A stretch of DNA of 64,000 bases from Glandiceps talaboti (GCF_964340395.1 NC_135549.1:23865342-23929341), one strand, 5' to 3'; shown: positions 33,745-46,461, numbered from the stretch's first letter. Made by a program: numbers and translations. The notes: generated by a model from the sequence alone, not told the origin.

Positions 33745-35550
33745 AGATATATATATATATATATTTATTTATTTATTAATGGCAATGCATATCTATATAA
33801 AATAAATTATGTTTAATCTGCTTACTTATGGAAAATGTTGGTCCTACATACTTTGCATCGTAACAAATGGGGTCGTTGAATTCATAATGCAATACACAAC
33901 CCTAAAAAAGGGCTCTAAATATCAGCTTATATTGGTGTCTGAGGCCGAACACCACAATCGGATATAACAATGGTGTTACTGTACGTACATTATCTGGACA
34001 ACCAAGGTATGAGGCCCCATGGCTAGCATTAAATCCCTCCCCACAGTACATCACTGATAACGCAGTGTCAAAGTAGTCAGTCAAAAATTAAAGAGAATCG
34101 TGACAACCGAACTTCACGATAAATCTAAATTTCTAACACAGTCATGTGCATGGCTTGACGATGCGGATTCATATCACTTGTACGTTATTTCTCACATTCC
34201 TGCAAGCTGATAGTGTGGAACAGCCAGCGTGAGAACAATTATCGATCTCACACTCAATGCGCGAGTTAAATTTTGTTTTAGAAACCTATTGCTGATTGGT
34301 TTATTACATTCCGTGTGATATTCCATCTCAGCCCATTGATTGCCGAAATCAGACCACCCTAAATGGGATTGCAGCCAACTACAGAGATATACTATGGTTT
34401 GATGCCGAACACAATGCAACGACTTCGCTGCTCTCGAAGAGATGTCTGTAACTTAAATAATTCAGTACGATTGCCACAATTACTAATTTTCAACTTATGT
34501 CGATGACATATAAACAGAAATAAAAACATGGCTATTTGCACTAGATTGTCATGCATAAACTTGTCTTGACTGAAGATGTCACAGTGAGGTATTTTGAATC
34601 AGTATATTTTTTAAATATCTTTTTCATAATTTCTCAATGTCAGGAAACCGACGTCATTCAGTTACACTAGTCAACAACAAGTGTACGATTAGCGAGGAAA
34701 AGTAGAAGGTACATATATTTGCTGATTAACAGTTGATCCAGTACAATTTGTTAATTTCGAACACACCTATGCATGACGTGATGATGCCGATTCATATTAC
34801 TTATATAAGCACGTTTTATTTACATTTGATTGCCGAAATCTGACCACCTTAAATTGGATTTCATCCAAACATAGAGATACTATAGTTTGATGCAGAACAC
34901 ATGTCGAATGTCAACGCTGCGCCAGCGGTTATCACACAATCTCGACAACGAAGGTATGGGGAAACTGATTGTTTATCAAATAGCCTACGACCGTAATGGC
35001 CAACGACCGTCAACAATTTCTAAATCCAGGTTAACAACAACTGAATCGTAAAGATGTCATGTTGAAGAAAAGTTTAGTCATAGATCGTCGCCAATAAATT
35101 GACTTACCTGAAAATATCACTATGGCGCAACTGAAAATGTTTGCTCTGTAAATATGACAGTGTGTTTCCCATCAAGATCTCAGATCTCCACTGGATGGCA
35201 ACCTACAAACTAGACAGCAGTACCCTAGCGCATGACATTTTATTACCAATCGTACCTTGTTACGAACACACACCAAAATTGACCACTGGAAGAATGTAAA
35301 GATTTGAATTAAGTGGATTTTAGTGTTGCAATAAATCTTAGTCTGTATACACGGTATTATATTATAATTAGTCGCATGACTTTCTGTTGTAAATATGTGA
35401 TAGCATTTGATATGGTGAATCTAAGTTTACAAATGCTCAGCACACCAATCAAATCAAGTCGTTCAGGTCAACTCACCCTATCATTGATCAGTTTATATAT
35501 AGAACTATTTCAAGTAACACATTAGGACAATGCAAACAAAATTCCAACCT

Positions 35551-35620
35551 ATGTATGTATGTATGTATGTATGTATGTATGTATGTATGTATGTATGTAT
35601 GTCATGTATGTATGTATGCA
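35551..35620. repeat. (GTAT)n microsatellite
   Basis: Tandem atgt units with one interruption near 35600. Position equivalent to the GTCT arrays of the other units. Confidence 0.9.
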
Positions 35621-35821
35621 TCTGTCTGTCTGAATTAGTATATGTATGTGTATTAGATTTCCAAAAAACGATTATCTCTGCATGTTTCTAAATCAATATT
35701 TATTCATTACTTAGCTCACTAATAAACATAAACATACCTGATGCTCTATCCTAAATGAATATTAACATGAATGTTTACTTTGACCTTTTACTCTGGTACG
35801 GGGCTAATATCATAGCAACGC

Positions 35822-36004
35822 ATGACATGTATGAGAACGTCTGGGGAAGTCCCGCTATCGTTCTATAGTAATGAGCAGTTTGTTAACGAAATTGGTAGTG
35901 GACGTGAATTATTATGGAACATGACTTGCAGAACGATCTATTCAAAATTGACAAAAAGTCTACATGGTAAGATTTTCAAAGTTTATAATAAGTTCACTGT
36001 TTGA
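35822..36004 (+). other. Small conserved plus-strand frame, copy 4
   Basis: Contains NEIGSGRELLWNMTC and YSKLTK. Relative to the other copies it has one extra in-frame codon (tta), then a one-base shift just before the TGGTAAGA donor-like site. Coding status doubtful. Confidence 0.3.
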
Positions 36005-36288
36005 AAAGAAGAAATCATGACCGAAATCTCAGATTTTAAGTAGGTCTTGTCATTGGATTACATCAACCAAATACTATGGTATGGTGTGGTGATAGCTGCG
36101 TGTTGAAAACATGTCCAGGTAATTCGAAATGTCTGGATAAGTGTTTATTATACCATGCATAAGCGAAGAAATATGGAATATTGATACTGGTCGATCTACG
36201 TTACGACAACACTTGTCTATGTCACTGACTGGTTCTGCTATGTTCGAAAGATGAGTCCAAAATTGCCATTACTTTCCCCTGTATGTCT

Positions 36289-36667
36289 TAGTCTCGGTTA
36301 CCCAGCCTCTCGCAGCTGGGAGCTTTGTCGCCGAGACCACCTCTAAAGAAAGTCTGGGTATACGAAATTCCAACTAACCCGCGCAGGACGTAGCACTATG
36401 ATCTTGAGCAGTGCATCATGGGGAGTACTTTGCATCCAACATTGCAGGCTGAACGATTTGGGTACCCTTCGCTACATATTACCACTTTACAAGCTACTGA
36501 CATCCAATAATTACAACAAACCGGCCCTGTAAGCCCAATTTTATGCTTTGAAGCATTGTACTGTGTGACATCCGTCCCCGGGGAGTTGGAATGTGGTTTT
36601 CTCAGACCCCTATGGGGTGGCCTCGTAGTACAGTCCCCAGTGGTGAGAGTCTGGATAACCCAGACTA
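36289..36667. mobile_element. 379-bp MITE with ~24-bp inverted ends
   Basis: The left end tagtctcggttacccag and the right end ctggataacccagacta are imperfect inverted repeats. The interior is GC-richer than the surroundings and codes for nothing. The homologous flank near 15300 lacks it. A TA duplication is possible, but the exact target is unclear. Confidence 0.65.
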
Positions 36668-38294
36668 CGATAATTCTGTGATGTTACTACCACTGGTACA
36701 ATTATGTTATTCTCCAATATTTTTCTTTATTCAACTGGGAAATACTGTCTTGTGATCTAAAATATTTGTCATTGCGAGTCGATAGACGAGTCTTAATCAA
36801 CTGAAATGTCTTATCCACCTGCCTGAAGCTTAAGCAAATGGTTGTATTAAATCTCATACCAGTATTCTTTTAGTGGTCTGGGTTTAAATTGTCATTATTT
36901 TACCAACCTTTATACTATATCATAAGAGAACCACATGAAACAAGAGTTAATGATAAAAAAACATATTATACTAGTCACTGAATGACTCAATAACTGGGCA
37001 ATATACATCATTTTTCCAACGAGAAATGTGCTATGTTTCGTGTGGATCCTAAATAAAGTATTACCTCGGATATTTACGCCGCAGGGTGAGTATTTAAAGT
37101 CAACATCTTAATTACAGACACAAAAAGGCAGTGTCTGGAGTAAAATCTGGCTCTCAATATTAGCAATAGCTAGCATTCAAAGTTGGCTGATAGTTGATCA
37201 CACTGTACATCATAAAAAGAATATAATTATGTTTACCCTTTGTATGCAAATGATTCAGTAAACTATATCTCTAATGATAGGGGGTGCTGCCCAAAGAGGA
37301 CATGTGAGACAAAAATAATAGCTTCACTCTGCCCAGAACACTGATGGTTACAGGAAACCACTTCCAGCACGTATAACGCAGATACCTTATTAAAACATAT
37401 TAAAATAATTTACACACACAGCAGAAGCACACGATTTGATCTTTTTATTTGCTAGATATGTCAACAAGCATTAATGTATATAGAGCAATTATAAGAGGCT
37501 AAACCGAAAGTCTAAAGCAAAACAAATATGGCGTTAGGGTATCCTATAAAATCAGTACGCATTATAATGAACAGAATGATATTCACAATACATCATACTG
37601 GTCAGATTTCGAAGATCATATACACGTCCATATGTTTCTAGGGTACCTTACGTGACGTCATAAGGTGTAAAGGGTTTGAATAATTATAAATTGAGAATAC
37701 CATAATAAGCTTACTGTTTAAAACACATGCCTGAAAACGAGCATATATCTTTAAAGTATAGTAAAATGGCATTTTTGTTCTTGCTCCCCCCCCCCCCATC
37801 TTGTGGTATTTTCCATTAGCTTGATTAAAGGTCTTCAGCAACATTCATTTGTAGAATCCGTGATACTCAGTCGATGGGGTGTAATAAACTAAAGATAACA
37901 TTTTGAAAGTTATTACTACACTTTCTGTTTCTGTTTTTGGCAAAGACATGTCAATCGCTTACAGCTAGTTAGTGTGTTGTAAAAGAATATAGATTGTTAA
38001 AAACGTATAGAATCACTATTTGAGTTACATTAGAAAATGTTATTGGGTTAGAAATCGCTTAAATAATTTCAACCATGAGCAATTTTCTGATTTTAAACGA
38101 GCAGAAGCCTTTCAACGTTTATGCTATTTCTTGAGTTGTGATATGTTCTATGACAAACTTAGGAAAATTCTTATCTGATGAATTCTAATACAAAAACCAA
38201 TAGTATTGATTACATTTGTTGCGAATGTCGCTTTTAATTTCACACGAAAGAAAGACTGTGTGATGTTTCATATCTAGGGTAGAATTCCTATTCA
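36668..38294. other. Intergenic flank between receptors
   Basis: Paralogous to about 15300-17095. An extra ~400 bp at about 37590-38010, with a poly-C run near 37788, is absent from the other copy and is probably another insertion. The last ~300 bases form the 3' flank of the type-B receptor. Confidence 0.5.
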
Positions 38295-40598
38295 TCACTG
38301 TTTGGTCGACATACACGCATCTAGTGTTTCGTAGATGGGTGGCATTGGTTGAGATGCTTCTGGTGACAGGGACGTGTATCTCGAATCGACTGCTTCGTCC
38401 ATCCCATCGTTTTCATAGACATGACTAGGCTGAGACCCTTTAATATCCTGTGGTGGTCCAACATATCTTTCATACCGGGGTTCTTCCAAGACGATACCAA
38501 TGCGCTTCTGCTTAGGTATCCAAAATCGTAGTTGAGGTGGATTTTCATACATTGCACTCTCAAGGGCCTTTGGACATTTGTCGTCAGTCTGCTTGTCTTC
38601 GTACTTGCTACTTCTACTGCGTTGATTGCAAAGATGTCGAGCTATCATGACAAGACCTATGCAAACTACCGCAGTCAAAAAGCCCCCGATAAACCCTAGG
38701 AAGCCAGTGATACTTGTAGAGTCTTCGGTCCCACTGTTTATACAGTCTGTAGTTGATTGTGACACGGTACTGCTAACGCTCTCCGAGGATAAAAGTTTGT
38801 CCACCGAAGTAAAGATGACAGTTGGTACTTTTGTAACGTCAGTCACTGCAGGCGAAGTCTTTGTTGTTTTAACGTCAGTGGTTAGAATTTCCTTAGTGAT
38901 TGGTTTTATTGTGGGAGAAAGGTGCATGGGAGTGCTAGCTTTAACTTTAGTTGATTGGCCCTCAGTAGTTATCGGTGGCACTGTGGTAGACAGAGGAATG
39001 GAAGTGTTTAACTTGAGAGTTCTAGTACCCAAGGTTGTACCTTCAGGACTGGTAGCGACACATGTATAAACGCCTTCATCCTCCATTTGAACAAAGGAAA
39101 TCATCAGACTGCTGTCGTCCAGCTGAACAATTCTAGTCTCGGTACAACTGTCTGGTTCTTCTGCACTAGGAGGAGCTATAGTCGCACCTGTAGGCGTAAT
39201 CCAGTAGGTGGTAGGGGTTGGTACGCCAGTAACATCACAGTCTAGGTGTATTGATGCGTCTTTCGCTGAATAAACAATCTTATAAGGTGTGTAAAACACA
39301 GGAGGTGGATGGCAAGTGAGATCATCGAATGAAATGGTCAGTATATCTTCCCCTGCATGCTGTTCAGGTGCTTCACATCCCATAGGTGTGGTACCAAGAT
39401 GCAGATTGCCATTATTGTCATCTAACCATTGCCTGATATCCTTCAAACGGCAATCACATGACCATGGGTTGTTGTACATGTACAAATAGTAAAGGCCATC
39501 TAATCCTTCAAAGATGCTTCCTGGTAGAGTAGTGATAAGGTTATCATACAGGTATAATGTCTGCAATTTATTCACTCCATTGAAAACTCTCTCTGGCAAT
39601 CCATGAATCTTGTTGAAGTTAAGTCGTAGATGGTAAAGTTCCGTCATCCCGTCGAATACCGTTTCTGGTAACAAAGTGATCAAATTACTATGCAAGTACA
39701 GATACCGCACATTACTCAGACCATTGAATGTGCGTTCTGATACTGTCTTTATTTCATTACTTTGAAGATATAATTGATCCAAATTGACAAGTCCATCGAA
39801 CAGATGGTCATGCAGACACGACAGTTTGTTGTCATACAGGCGAAGGGATTTTAATTTATGAAGGTCTTGAAATATGAATTCCTCTGTCACACTGATGGTA
39901 TTATTGTCTAGGTACAAGTACATAAGTTCACCGAGTCCATTGAACATCCCCTGCGTCAGTGACGTTATCTTGTTCTTGTGTAGTTGAAGATATTCAAGTA
40001 GCTGAAGATCATTAAACACACCGTGTGCCATGGTCGAGATCTGATTATTGTTCAGGTCTAGGTTTTGAAGTGAATGAAGCCCAAAGAAAACGTTTTCTGG
40101 TAGGTGGGTGATTTTGTTGTCAAACAAGTATAGACGTGTTAACTTATGGAGATCTTCAAACGTGAACGCGTGTAATTTACCAATGTTATTGTCATGCAGA
40201 TACATGTACTGGAGTGCGTCAAGTCCTTTGAAGATCCCGTATGGCAATGAACTGATCCTGTTGGTTCTGAGGTTAAGCCTTTGCAAGTTATGCAAGCCAG
40301 CAAATGATAGCACCCCCATCTCTTCTATCTTGTTAAAGGAGATATCAAGTCGCTCCAACATTGTCAGGCCATCAAAGGAATCGTTGCCTACGTAGACCAG
40401 TAGATTATTATCGAGATATAAATTCGTTGTGTCTGGTGGAATATTTAACGGTATTTCTGTCAAATTTTGGTGACTGCAATCCACGGTTGTTTCGGAACAT
40501 TCACAGGACGTCGGACATGTTGCCGTGGTAACTGTGAGTGATAAACAAACAGATAGCCAAAATAGAGGTGACGCCAGTCTCTGCTTAGCAACAGACAT
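38295..40598 (-). CDS. LRR-Ig transmembrane receptor, type B (full length)
   Basis: A 767-residue receptor with a signal peptide (about 1-27, ending TVTTAT), an LRRNT CPTSCECSETTVDC, 13 LRRs plus a cap, an LRRCT sharing WSCDCRLKDIRQWLDDN with types A and C, an I-set Ig (LDCDV and YTCVA cysteines), a long Ser/Thr-rich stalk, a TM helix (about 630-653) and a 114-residue tail. Tail sites are Y684 and Y728 in YEN (Grb2-like), Y741 YTSL and Y756 YETL with 11 residues between, the same grid as type A. The LRR face is less Tyr-rich than in type A. A likely acceptor, cttttag, ends 12 bases before the ATG. Confidence 0.92.
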   Translation of the reverse strand: MSVAKQRLASPLFWLSVCLSLTVTTATCPTSCECSETTVDCSHQNLTEIPLNIPPDTTNLYLDNNLLVYVGNDSFDGLTMLERLDISFNKIEEMGVLSFAGLHNLQRLNLRTNRISSLPYGIFKGLDALQYMYLHDNNIGKLHAFTFEDLHKLTRLYLFDNKITHLPENVFFGLHSLQNLDLNNNQISTMAHGVFNDLQLLEYLQLHKNKITSLTQGMFNGLGELMYLYLDNNTISVTEEFIFQDLHKLKSLRLYDNKLSCLHDHLFDGLVNLDQLYLQSNEIKTVSERTFNGLSNVRYLYLHSNLITLLPETVFDGMTELYHLRLNFNKIHGLPERVFNGVNKLQTLYLYDNLITTLPGSIFEGLDGLYYLYMYNNPWSCDCRLKDIRQWLDDNNGNLHLGTTPMGCEAPEQHAGEDILTISFDDLTCHPPPVFYTPYKIVYSAKDASIHLDCDVTGVPTPTTYWITPTGATIAPPSAEEPDSCTETRIVQLDDSSLMISFVQMEDEGVYTCVATSPEGTTLGTRTLKLNTSIPLSTTVPPITTEGQSTKVKASTPMHLSPTIKPITKEILTTDVKTTKTSPAVTDVTKVPTVIFTSVDKLLSSESVSSTVSQSTTDCINSGTEDSTSITGFLGFIGGFLTAVVCIGLVMIARHLCNQRSRSSKYEDKQTDDKCPKALESAMYENPPQLRFWIPKQKRIGIVLEEPRYERYVGPPQDIKGSQPSHVYENDGMDEAVDSRYTSLSPEASQPMPPIYETLDACMSTKQ

Positions 40599-40610
40599 TG
40601 TGGAAATCTC

Positions 40611-42059
40611 CTAAAAGAAAGAAGGTGACATCAGTTAGTGGAGAACTATTTACGAAATGATACAGACTGTGAGATGAATCAATTTTATCTTACATAAAAT
40701 CAGTTATTCAGTTAAAAAAGTCACATCATCACAATTCATCAATAGAGGGACCACAAGTAGAAAGAAGTGCCGTTTGTTCCAGAACCATTATGAACTGACA
40801 CGACACAACACCCACCCACCCACCCCATCATACAACTATTTCGGTAGTCGAGTCATATGGGGCCGGGAGGTGCGACAGTTTGTTGAAACCAGTGTAGCAG
40901 AGACCAGGAAATGTGGTAAAACTTTTGATGATTGTGAAGGGGAAATCAGTTTTGATAGTTACTGAGAAGACTATATTTTCACTTTTAATATAAAAAGTAC
41001 TATATTATCCTTCCCTGGGATAAAAAGGCACGCACGAGTCCTTGTATTGCTGTGTGTGGCCCTTGACCCTGGCACTACACAGCTATGTTACCCACCCGAA
41101 CCCTGTGTGTTAATTGCTCAAATAATGTGGCGTTTGTTGGCTGTAACCCCATTGACGTGCAATCCCAAGAGCCCCGCTTGTGTCATATGCTATTTATCGT
41201 GTTCTTTTGTCTATTGTGTACACCCATATTGATTTTAAGTGATGTATTTAGACATGTGAATAAACTTTTGCACTGTCGTTCAGCTTAGGCGCCTGGCTGT
41301 TAGCGAAATGCTAGTAGTTTGACGGCCTTTTGTCTTTATCAAACTTCAAACAACGTACTTGGGGAGATTGAACTTTGTGCGTGAAGTGGGGAACTTCGAA
41401 GTTTGGAAGTTTCCCACAGTGACTGAAGAACTTCCCCAGGAAGCAATGTAAGTAGAATATTTCGGGAAGTGAAGATTAAATAATGATGGAAACAAACTGG
41501 CAAATATGGGATCGAAGTAAAAAAAAAATGGTTATAAAACATTGAACTGTTTTCAAAATATGGTGTTAATGAAAACAAAATCATAATATAGGAAAAGGTA
41601 AACTGCTGACAGGCTAGGATACAATCAACAGAGGGATAAAACAATGAAAACAAACCCGCAGAAGGCAGTAACGGCAAAGAGGAAAGAGTTAATACTAATC
41701 ATAGCATTTTAAAACAAACAAAAAAAGTGTATTATTAGGAGAAATAGGTAAAATTGCGAAAACATAAAGCTAAATACATATCTGTAAATAGTTGCCCCTA
41801 AAAGTTAAGTACGTATCAAAGCGTGCGCAAGCGTTTGAAAATACATAGCCGCAGTGAATTTCCTATTGACGATTTATTTTTGAAATGAATTTCCGCCATC
41901 TTTTCAAATGTCGCAATCGTGCCTGTCGATATATGTCGTAGCATTGATAGTTGTAATTATGAAAATATGGTCGATTTCGCAAAGAAGGAAAATTTGTCAG
42001 ATTAGTCTTGTGATATGATGGAAGTGACATCTAACTTTTCATTTAAATTGATAACTTAC
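40611..42059 (-). promoter_or_regulatory. Candidate leader intron of the type-B receptor
   Basis: On the minus strand a CAG|GTAAGT donor (exon end 42060) and a ttctttcttttag acceptor (ending 40611) frame about 1.45 kb with no recognisable coding sequence. This mirrors the donor and acceptor arrangement upstream of the type-A genes. A leader exon and promoter would lie above 42060. Confidence 0.45.
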
Positions 42060-43425
42060 CTGTCACTAGCACTATTGCTACACAGTGTATACGGCTTGTA
42101 ACTCGGCTGTTCGTACAATGGTCGGACTTCGTCGGTCCCAGTCCCAATGACAAACTACCAACAACGTCAAAAGTAAGAACCTATATCACCCTGTACTTGT
42201 AATTGTTGATTAAATGGAGCAGACCGTGTGCAAAAATTGTTTCCCGGTTCAAAATACATAGGTCAGATGTTCATCTTATCGCTACAACGTTGGTCATTCA
42301 TTGTTTCAACACGGATGTTTGCCAACCTTTGATATGTCGTTACAATAGATCCTTGTCTGCCTACACGGTGTATTGATCGAGTATTATTATTATCGCATAT
42401 AAATACTTTTGTCTGTTCGTATCACCGTGTGACGAATCACGCAAATGCCATATTTATAGCATCAAGGAGGTGATTTACGACAACGGTTCAATGATATGCG
42501 CAGTGACATACACATTTACTTCTGCCTTGGACCCAAGGACACCACCACATCATTCTAGAACGTCAGGTGGAAAATGTATTCGTGTTTCAACCCCAGGTAT
42601 CCTTTATTTCATTTTGTATATTCTGTGACAGATAGTTGTGATGACACGAATACATTGTAGTGACTTGTAAATCTTCCACATAAATTAAGAGGCAACCTGG
42701 TCATGACCTACTATTTGACTAGGCCTTCATATCCAGGGTTTTGAATTCATTATTTTATCATGATTGGGAAATCAAAATTCAAATCCCCAACCGCTAGGAT
42801 TCTAGGCTACTATACGATCTGACATACCAAACCCGCCACATGTAGAAATGGATACACTTGGGATGTGCATGAATTGTAGTAATCTGTAAAAATTAAAGGA
42901 GAACCTATTGTCATATCCTCTTGCGTGATGACAAAATGTGTCTTATTAGCGCCAGGTAATGAAAGTGTTGATGGATATCGCAAACTTAAATTCATACTTT
43001 TTATCATACTTTGATCTTGTGAGTTCTAATTGATCAGGTTAACGGTGGATTAACGAATGTATCACAGACAGAAGCAGACGACCCATGTAGATAGATGGAA
43101 TGTGCTAGGTGGGGGCGTTGTTAACATACACAGTCTGTGTGTGTAGATACGTACATGTATGTAGTGACCTATTTTGTAAGGGTTGTTGTTATGTTTAGTG
43201 TCGCACAATGTAAGGTACACACAGTGGGTGGCCTACAACAGTCGGCGACACCCTTGTGAAATGAACGTACTTGTAGTGTGGTTGTGAATTTGTAATTCAA
43301 TGTATGATCATAAATAGTATCATTTAGGAATGGATATTTTCGTCAGAATTTCCCTGTTTTGAAATATGTCTCTGTTTTGTGGAATACCCGGAAACACCAA
43401 CGTCGAACACTACATCCGCCGTTTT

Positions 43426-43500
43426 TGATGACGTTTAACGTGAATATCATGACGTTTAACGTCCCATATCAGAAAGTTTATTTCACGTTAAACGTCATCA
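43426..43500. repeat. Inverted repeat with three TGACGTTTAACG copies
   Basis: tgatgacgtttaacgtg at 43426-43442 is inverted at 43484-43500. A further direct copy of tgacgtttaacg lies between them (about 43450). It could form a stem of 17 bp or serve as a clustered binding site. Confidence 0.7.
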
Positions 43501-44562
43501 CGAGTGATTGATCTGGACATAGGTATATTGTAATACAAAATACTACACTCTATTACCGACTGCATTACAAACATTGGACACTTGTGAGCTTCAAGCGAAA
43601 TCGAAGTATTATTCCAAAGCGTATTTTAAGGACATCCTATTTATATAAAGGACATCGTATTCTTTTTGCATTGAAATTATGTACTAGATAGTCAACGAGT
43701 TTGGGAGGGTTATGTAGGCACATAAACCTACCGAACGAGTTGTCCATCTTACTAATATACTACGGCGTGATTGGCTCAAACAGATCTTTTTCAAAATTTT
43801 GTGTAATTCGTTGCATGCAAATTGAGTGCTGAACGTAATATAGGTCACGCCCCTAACAAAGAGTGGGTTATGGCTCCATAAAATAACCAACCACAATCAA
43901 GGCCTCTGATTGACCAAGTCGGTCTAGCCGTAGTATAAATAGCCTTGTTTCAGAAAACACTAAACAGATTGTATTTCTTCTTGCCGTTGATCTAAAAGCC
44001 ATGATATATAAGGAGTCTCCTTACACACTTATGTACCTGGCCATTCTACAGGTATTTATCATGTATCACGGTACCATGGCAGAACTTATGATATCTTTAG
44101 GAATTGCTTGTATTGTCTTCATGTTGTTTTTTGTCTTTATTTAAATGTTATTCCGCTGTTGATAAACACAAGCTAGAATTGCTGGCACAAAAGTGAAATC
44201 GTCGCGTCAGTGCAGTACTAAAAATGTTGTCTATCACCAGAAAACTCAATGAGTCATTTGATCAATATCACACAAAAAATAAGTTATATTGCACCACAAA
44301 AATTGACCATTCAATTGGTCAATCATTCAAACAAATAATAAATCAATCAATAAATCGATTGCTCGATCAATCAATTACATGCTCGCTGAACCCTGTGATT
44401 TTACTCCGAAATCTGATGAAAATTGACGATCACCCAAAACAGGTTGACAGGGTCAACAGAATACGCAGTGTACGCCACTTGACAATCCTTCGATGCATGA
44501 AGTTTCATGTATTTTCATTGAATTCCGGACCATATAGGCATATGATAAATCGGTTATGACTT

Positions 44563-44688
44563 GATATCACCTCTTCGTTCGTCGTATCATCGTTAGTGCC
44601 ATTTCGGCAACGTGACACTCGTCTAACGACTTGTGTCACAATGCCCCAACAGCACTCATGGTGATACGACGATTGAAAGGGTGATATC
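44563..44688. mobile_element. 126-bp palindromic element
   Basis: The ends gatatcacc and ggtgatatc are inverted, and imperfect inversion (tcgtcgtatca near both ends) continues inward. It is probably a tiny MITE. No target duplication was established. Confidence 0.5.
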
Positions 44689-45875
44689 GGGTAATCACCT
44701 CATAACATTAACAACGTATCACGCACGCATGTCACACACGCATGGCGCCATACACGGCAATACGATTGGCTGCTGCCATTTTTTTTCATGATGGTGCAGA
44801 TTTACGATCCCGGGCTTACGATACGAATCTTGGCTACTATTGGAACATTGGAACATGAGGAAAATTCGTTGTGCACGCGCGCGTGCTCAACATGTGCTCA
44901 ATTTGCTAAAAACTAGGGGGGGGGGGCGCAGGACACTGTGTCTTCTTTATTAGAATCAAGGAAGTATAAACAGATACGTCCCTGTTAGAATAAGCAAGGC
45001 ACGCGTTTGAGCACGCGCACAGCAGCGCGTCAGCTGGCATCTTTCAAGCGCGAGCGCACTAAGCGTCGACTTTGCCTCATGATTATGTTCCAAAATCTTG
45101 ATAACAGATATGTATTACAAACACACTGAATCCTTCCAAATAGTTGTTTTGTGAAGTCATATTATAAACATTCTGCGTTTAAAAATGTTTTCATTTTTTA
45201 TTAAAGACGTGATAAGTGTACAATATCATGTACATATGTATTATCATGACAGCGTTTATTTATATTTTTCCACATTGTATTTCTGACTTTATACAATTAT
45301 CCAGAATCCAGTAAGCATGTAATAGCGTTATTATATTGTAAAAGATAAAGAAACTTGGCTCTTTATTATAATCATTTTCGAATTTCACTAGAATTGTTGC
45401 CTCGTGCCCCTGGTTTGAGTGACATTGGATATCGCATGCAGCGAAATAACGCATTACTACTAGCGGATAGACCACATTGTAAAAGTTTCCCCTCACTTCT
45501 TAAACCTTCTATATGCTAATTATCGACTGGATTTAAATAATTCAGTAGGCATGGACATACATATTCAGAGAATTGTTTTCATTTACATATCAAGGCTGGT
45601 GTAAGCTTCATTGTTGGACACAAGAAACGTGTATATAGCTAAGTTTCATAGGTATATATACAAGGTGTGACTTCAACTCCCTATTATTGGTTCTTGGTTA
45701 CCAGGTTGTGGTGATGGTATGTTGTTTTACTATGTCTATGATTTAGGCAACCGATCATCCAAAGTCCATGCCCTAGTTAAAACTTGTGACTCGTAATCTA
45801 AAAATCTTTATAAAGTATGTTATTAGCTGTAACAAACATTAATTTCAGCTGATATACATCCCCATCATTTTCAGC

Positions 45876-45932
45876 GACGATGATGATGACGACGACGACG
45901 ATGACGATGATGATGCTGATGCTGATGATGGC
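45876..45932. repeat. (GAT/GAC)n microsatellite
   Basis: Trinucleotide array of gat and gac units with some gct. Confidence 0.9.
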
Positions 45933-46103
45933 TGAAAGTTGTATTGAAACAATGCGTTATGTGACTAATATGTAGAAATGGTAAATTTGATACTGGAGTT
46001 TATACTGTTTGTAGCTAAAAATTGAAGCGGAGTTGTCCGTCGACTACGCGGCATACGGCGTCGTTGATGGTCCAAATTGCTGAAAAGATATCTATACATT
46101 GTC

Positions 46104-46461
46104 TTAATCTGTATCAAATTCTAATTGTACTCTTGCTCGTATACGCGTTTTAAATATTTCCAATGGGTCGACTTGAGTTGTGGTATCCACTTTATTCCTT
46201 CTGGCGATGTGTATTGACATTTTTGCTGTTGACGTTATGTGGGTGAAAAGGAACATGGCACGTTTGTTGATGAAGGCTCTGCTTTTCTTCGGTGGATTGA
46301 TGAAAAACCACGCCATTGGTATTACATGATCGTTGTTGATAATACGGGAGATGATAACTGTGATGAAGGCAAGTAATTGTTGGATTTGTTGGCAAACGAT
46401 GAGAATGTGGAGAAGGGAGTCTTTGTCGCCACAATGTGGACAACCAGAGTCTTGGCGAAAT
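46104..46461 (-). mobile_element. LINE ORF2 C-terminal relic
   Basis: About 118 open minus-strand codons contain CPHC-x8-H-x4-C (from CPHCGDKDSLLH), then a basic block ending FKTRIRARVQLEF. A CCHC finger after the RT domain followed by such a segment is typical of non-LTR retrotransposon C termini. The RT itself is not visible upstream, where a stop cuts the frame. Confidence 0.55.

Larger units (their letters stand above)
32998..36288. other. Upstream flank of receptor 3 (copy 3)
   Basis: Paralogous to 2641-6030 and 10999-13657. It holds the minus-strand donor CAG|GTAAGT (exon end 35108), a large palindrome, a GTAT array and the fourth copy of the small plus-strand frame. No protein gene is recognised. 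Confidence 0.5.
42061..46103. other. Long intergenic stretch
   Basis: No gene is recognised. Small features are a CG-containing inverted repeat at 43426-43500, a short palindromic element at 44563-44688 and a GAT-rich tract at 45876-45932. A poly-G run lies near 44920. The frame at 44224-44559 is low in complexity and looks spurious. Confidence 0.45.

Noticed and set aside
38626-39069. 147-codon plus-strand frame
   Set aside because: Antisense of the stalk, TM and Ig part of the type-B receptor; low-complexity Val/Thr text without domain features.
41047-41288. Overlapping Cys-rich frames upstream of the type-B gene
   Set aside because: No recognisable domain, no paralog in the window, and located inside the likely leader intron.
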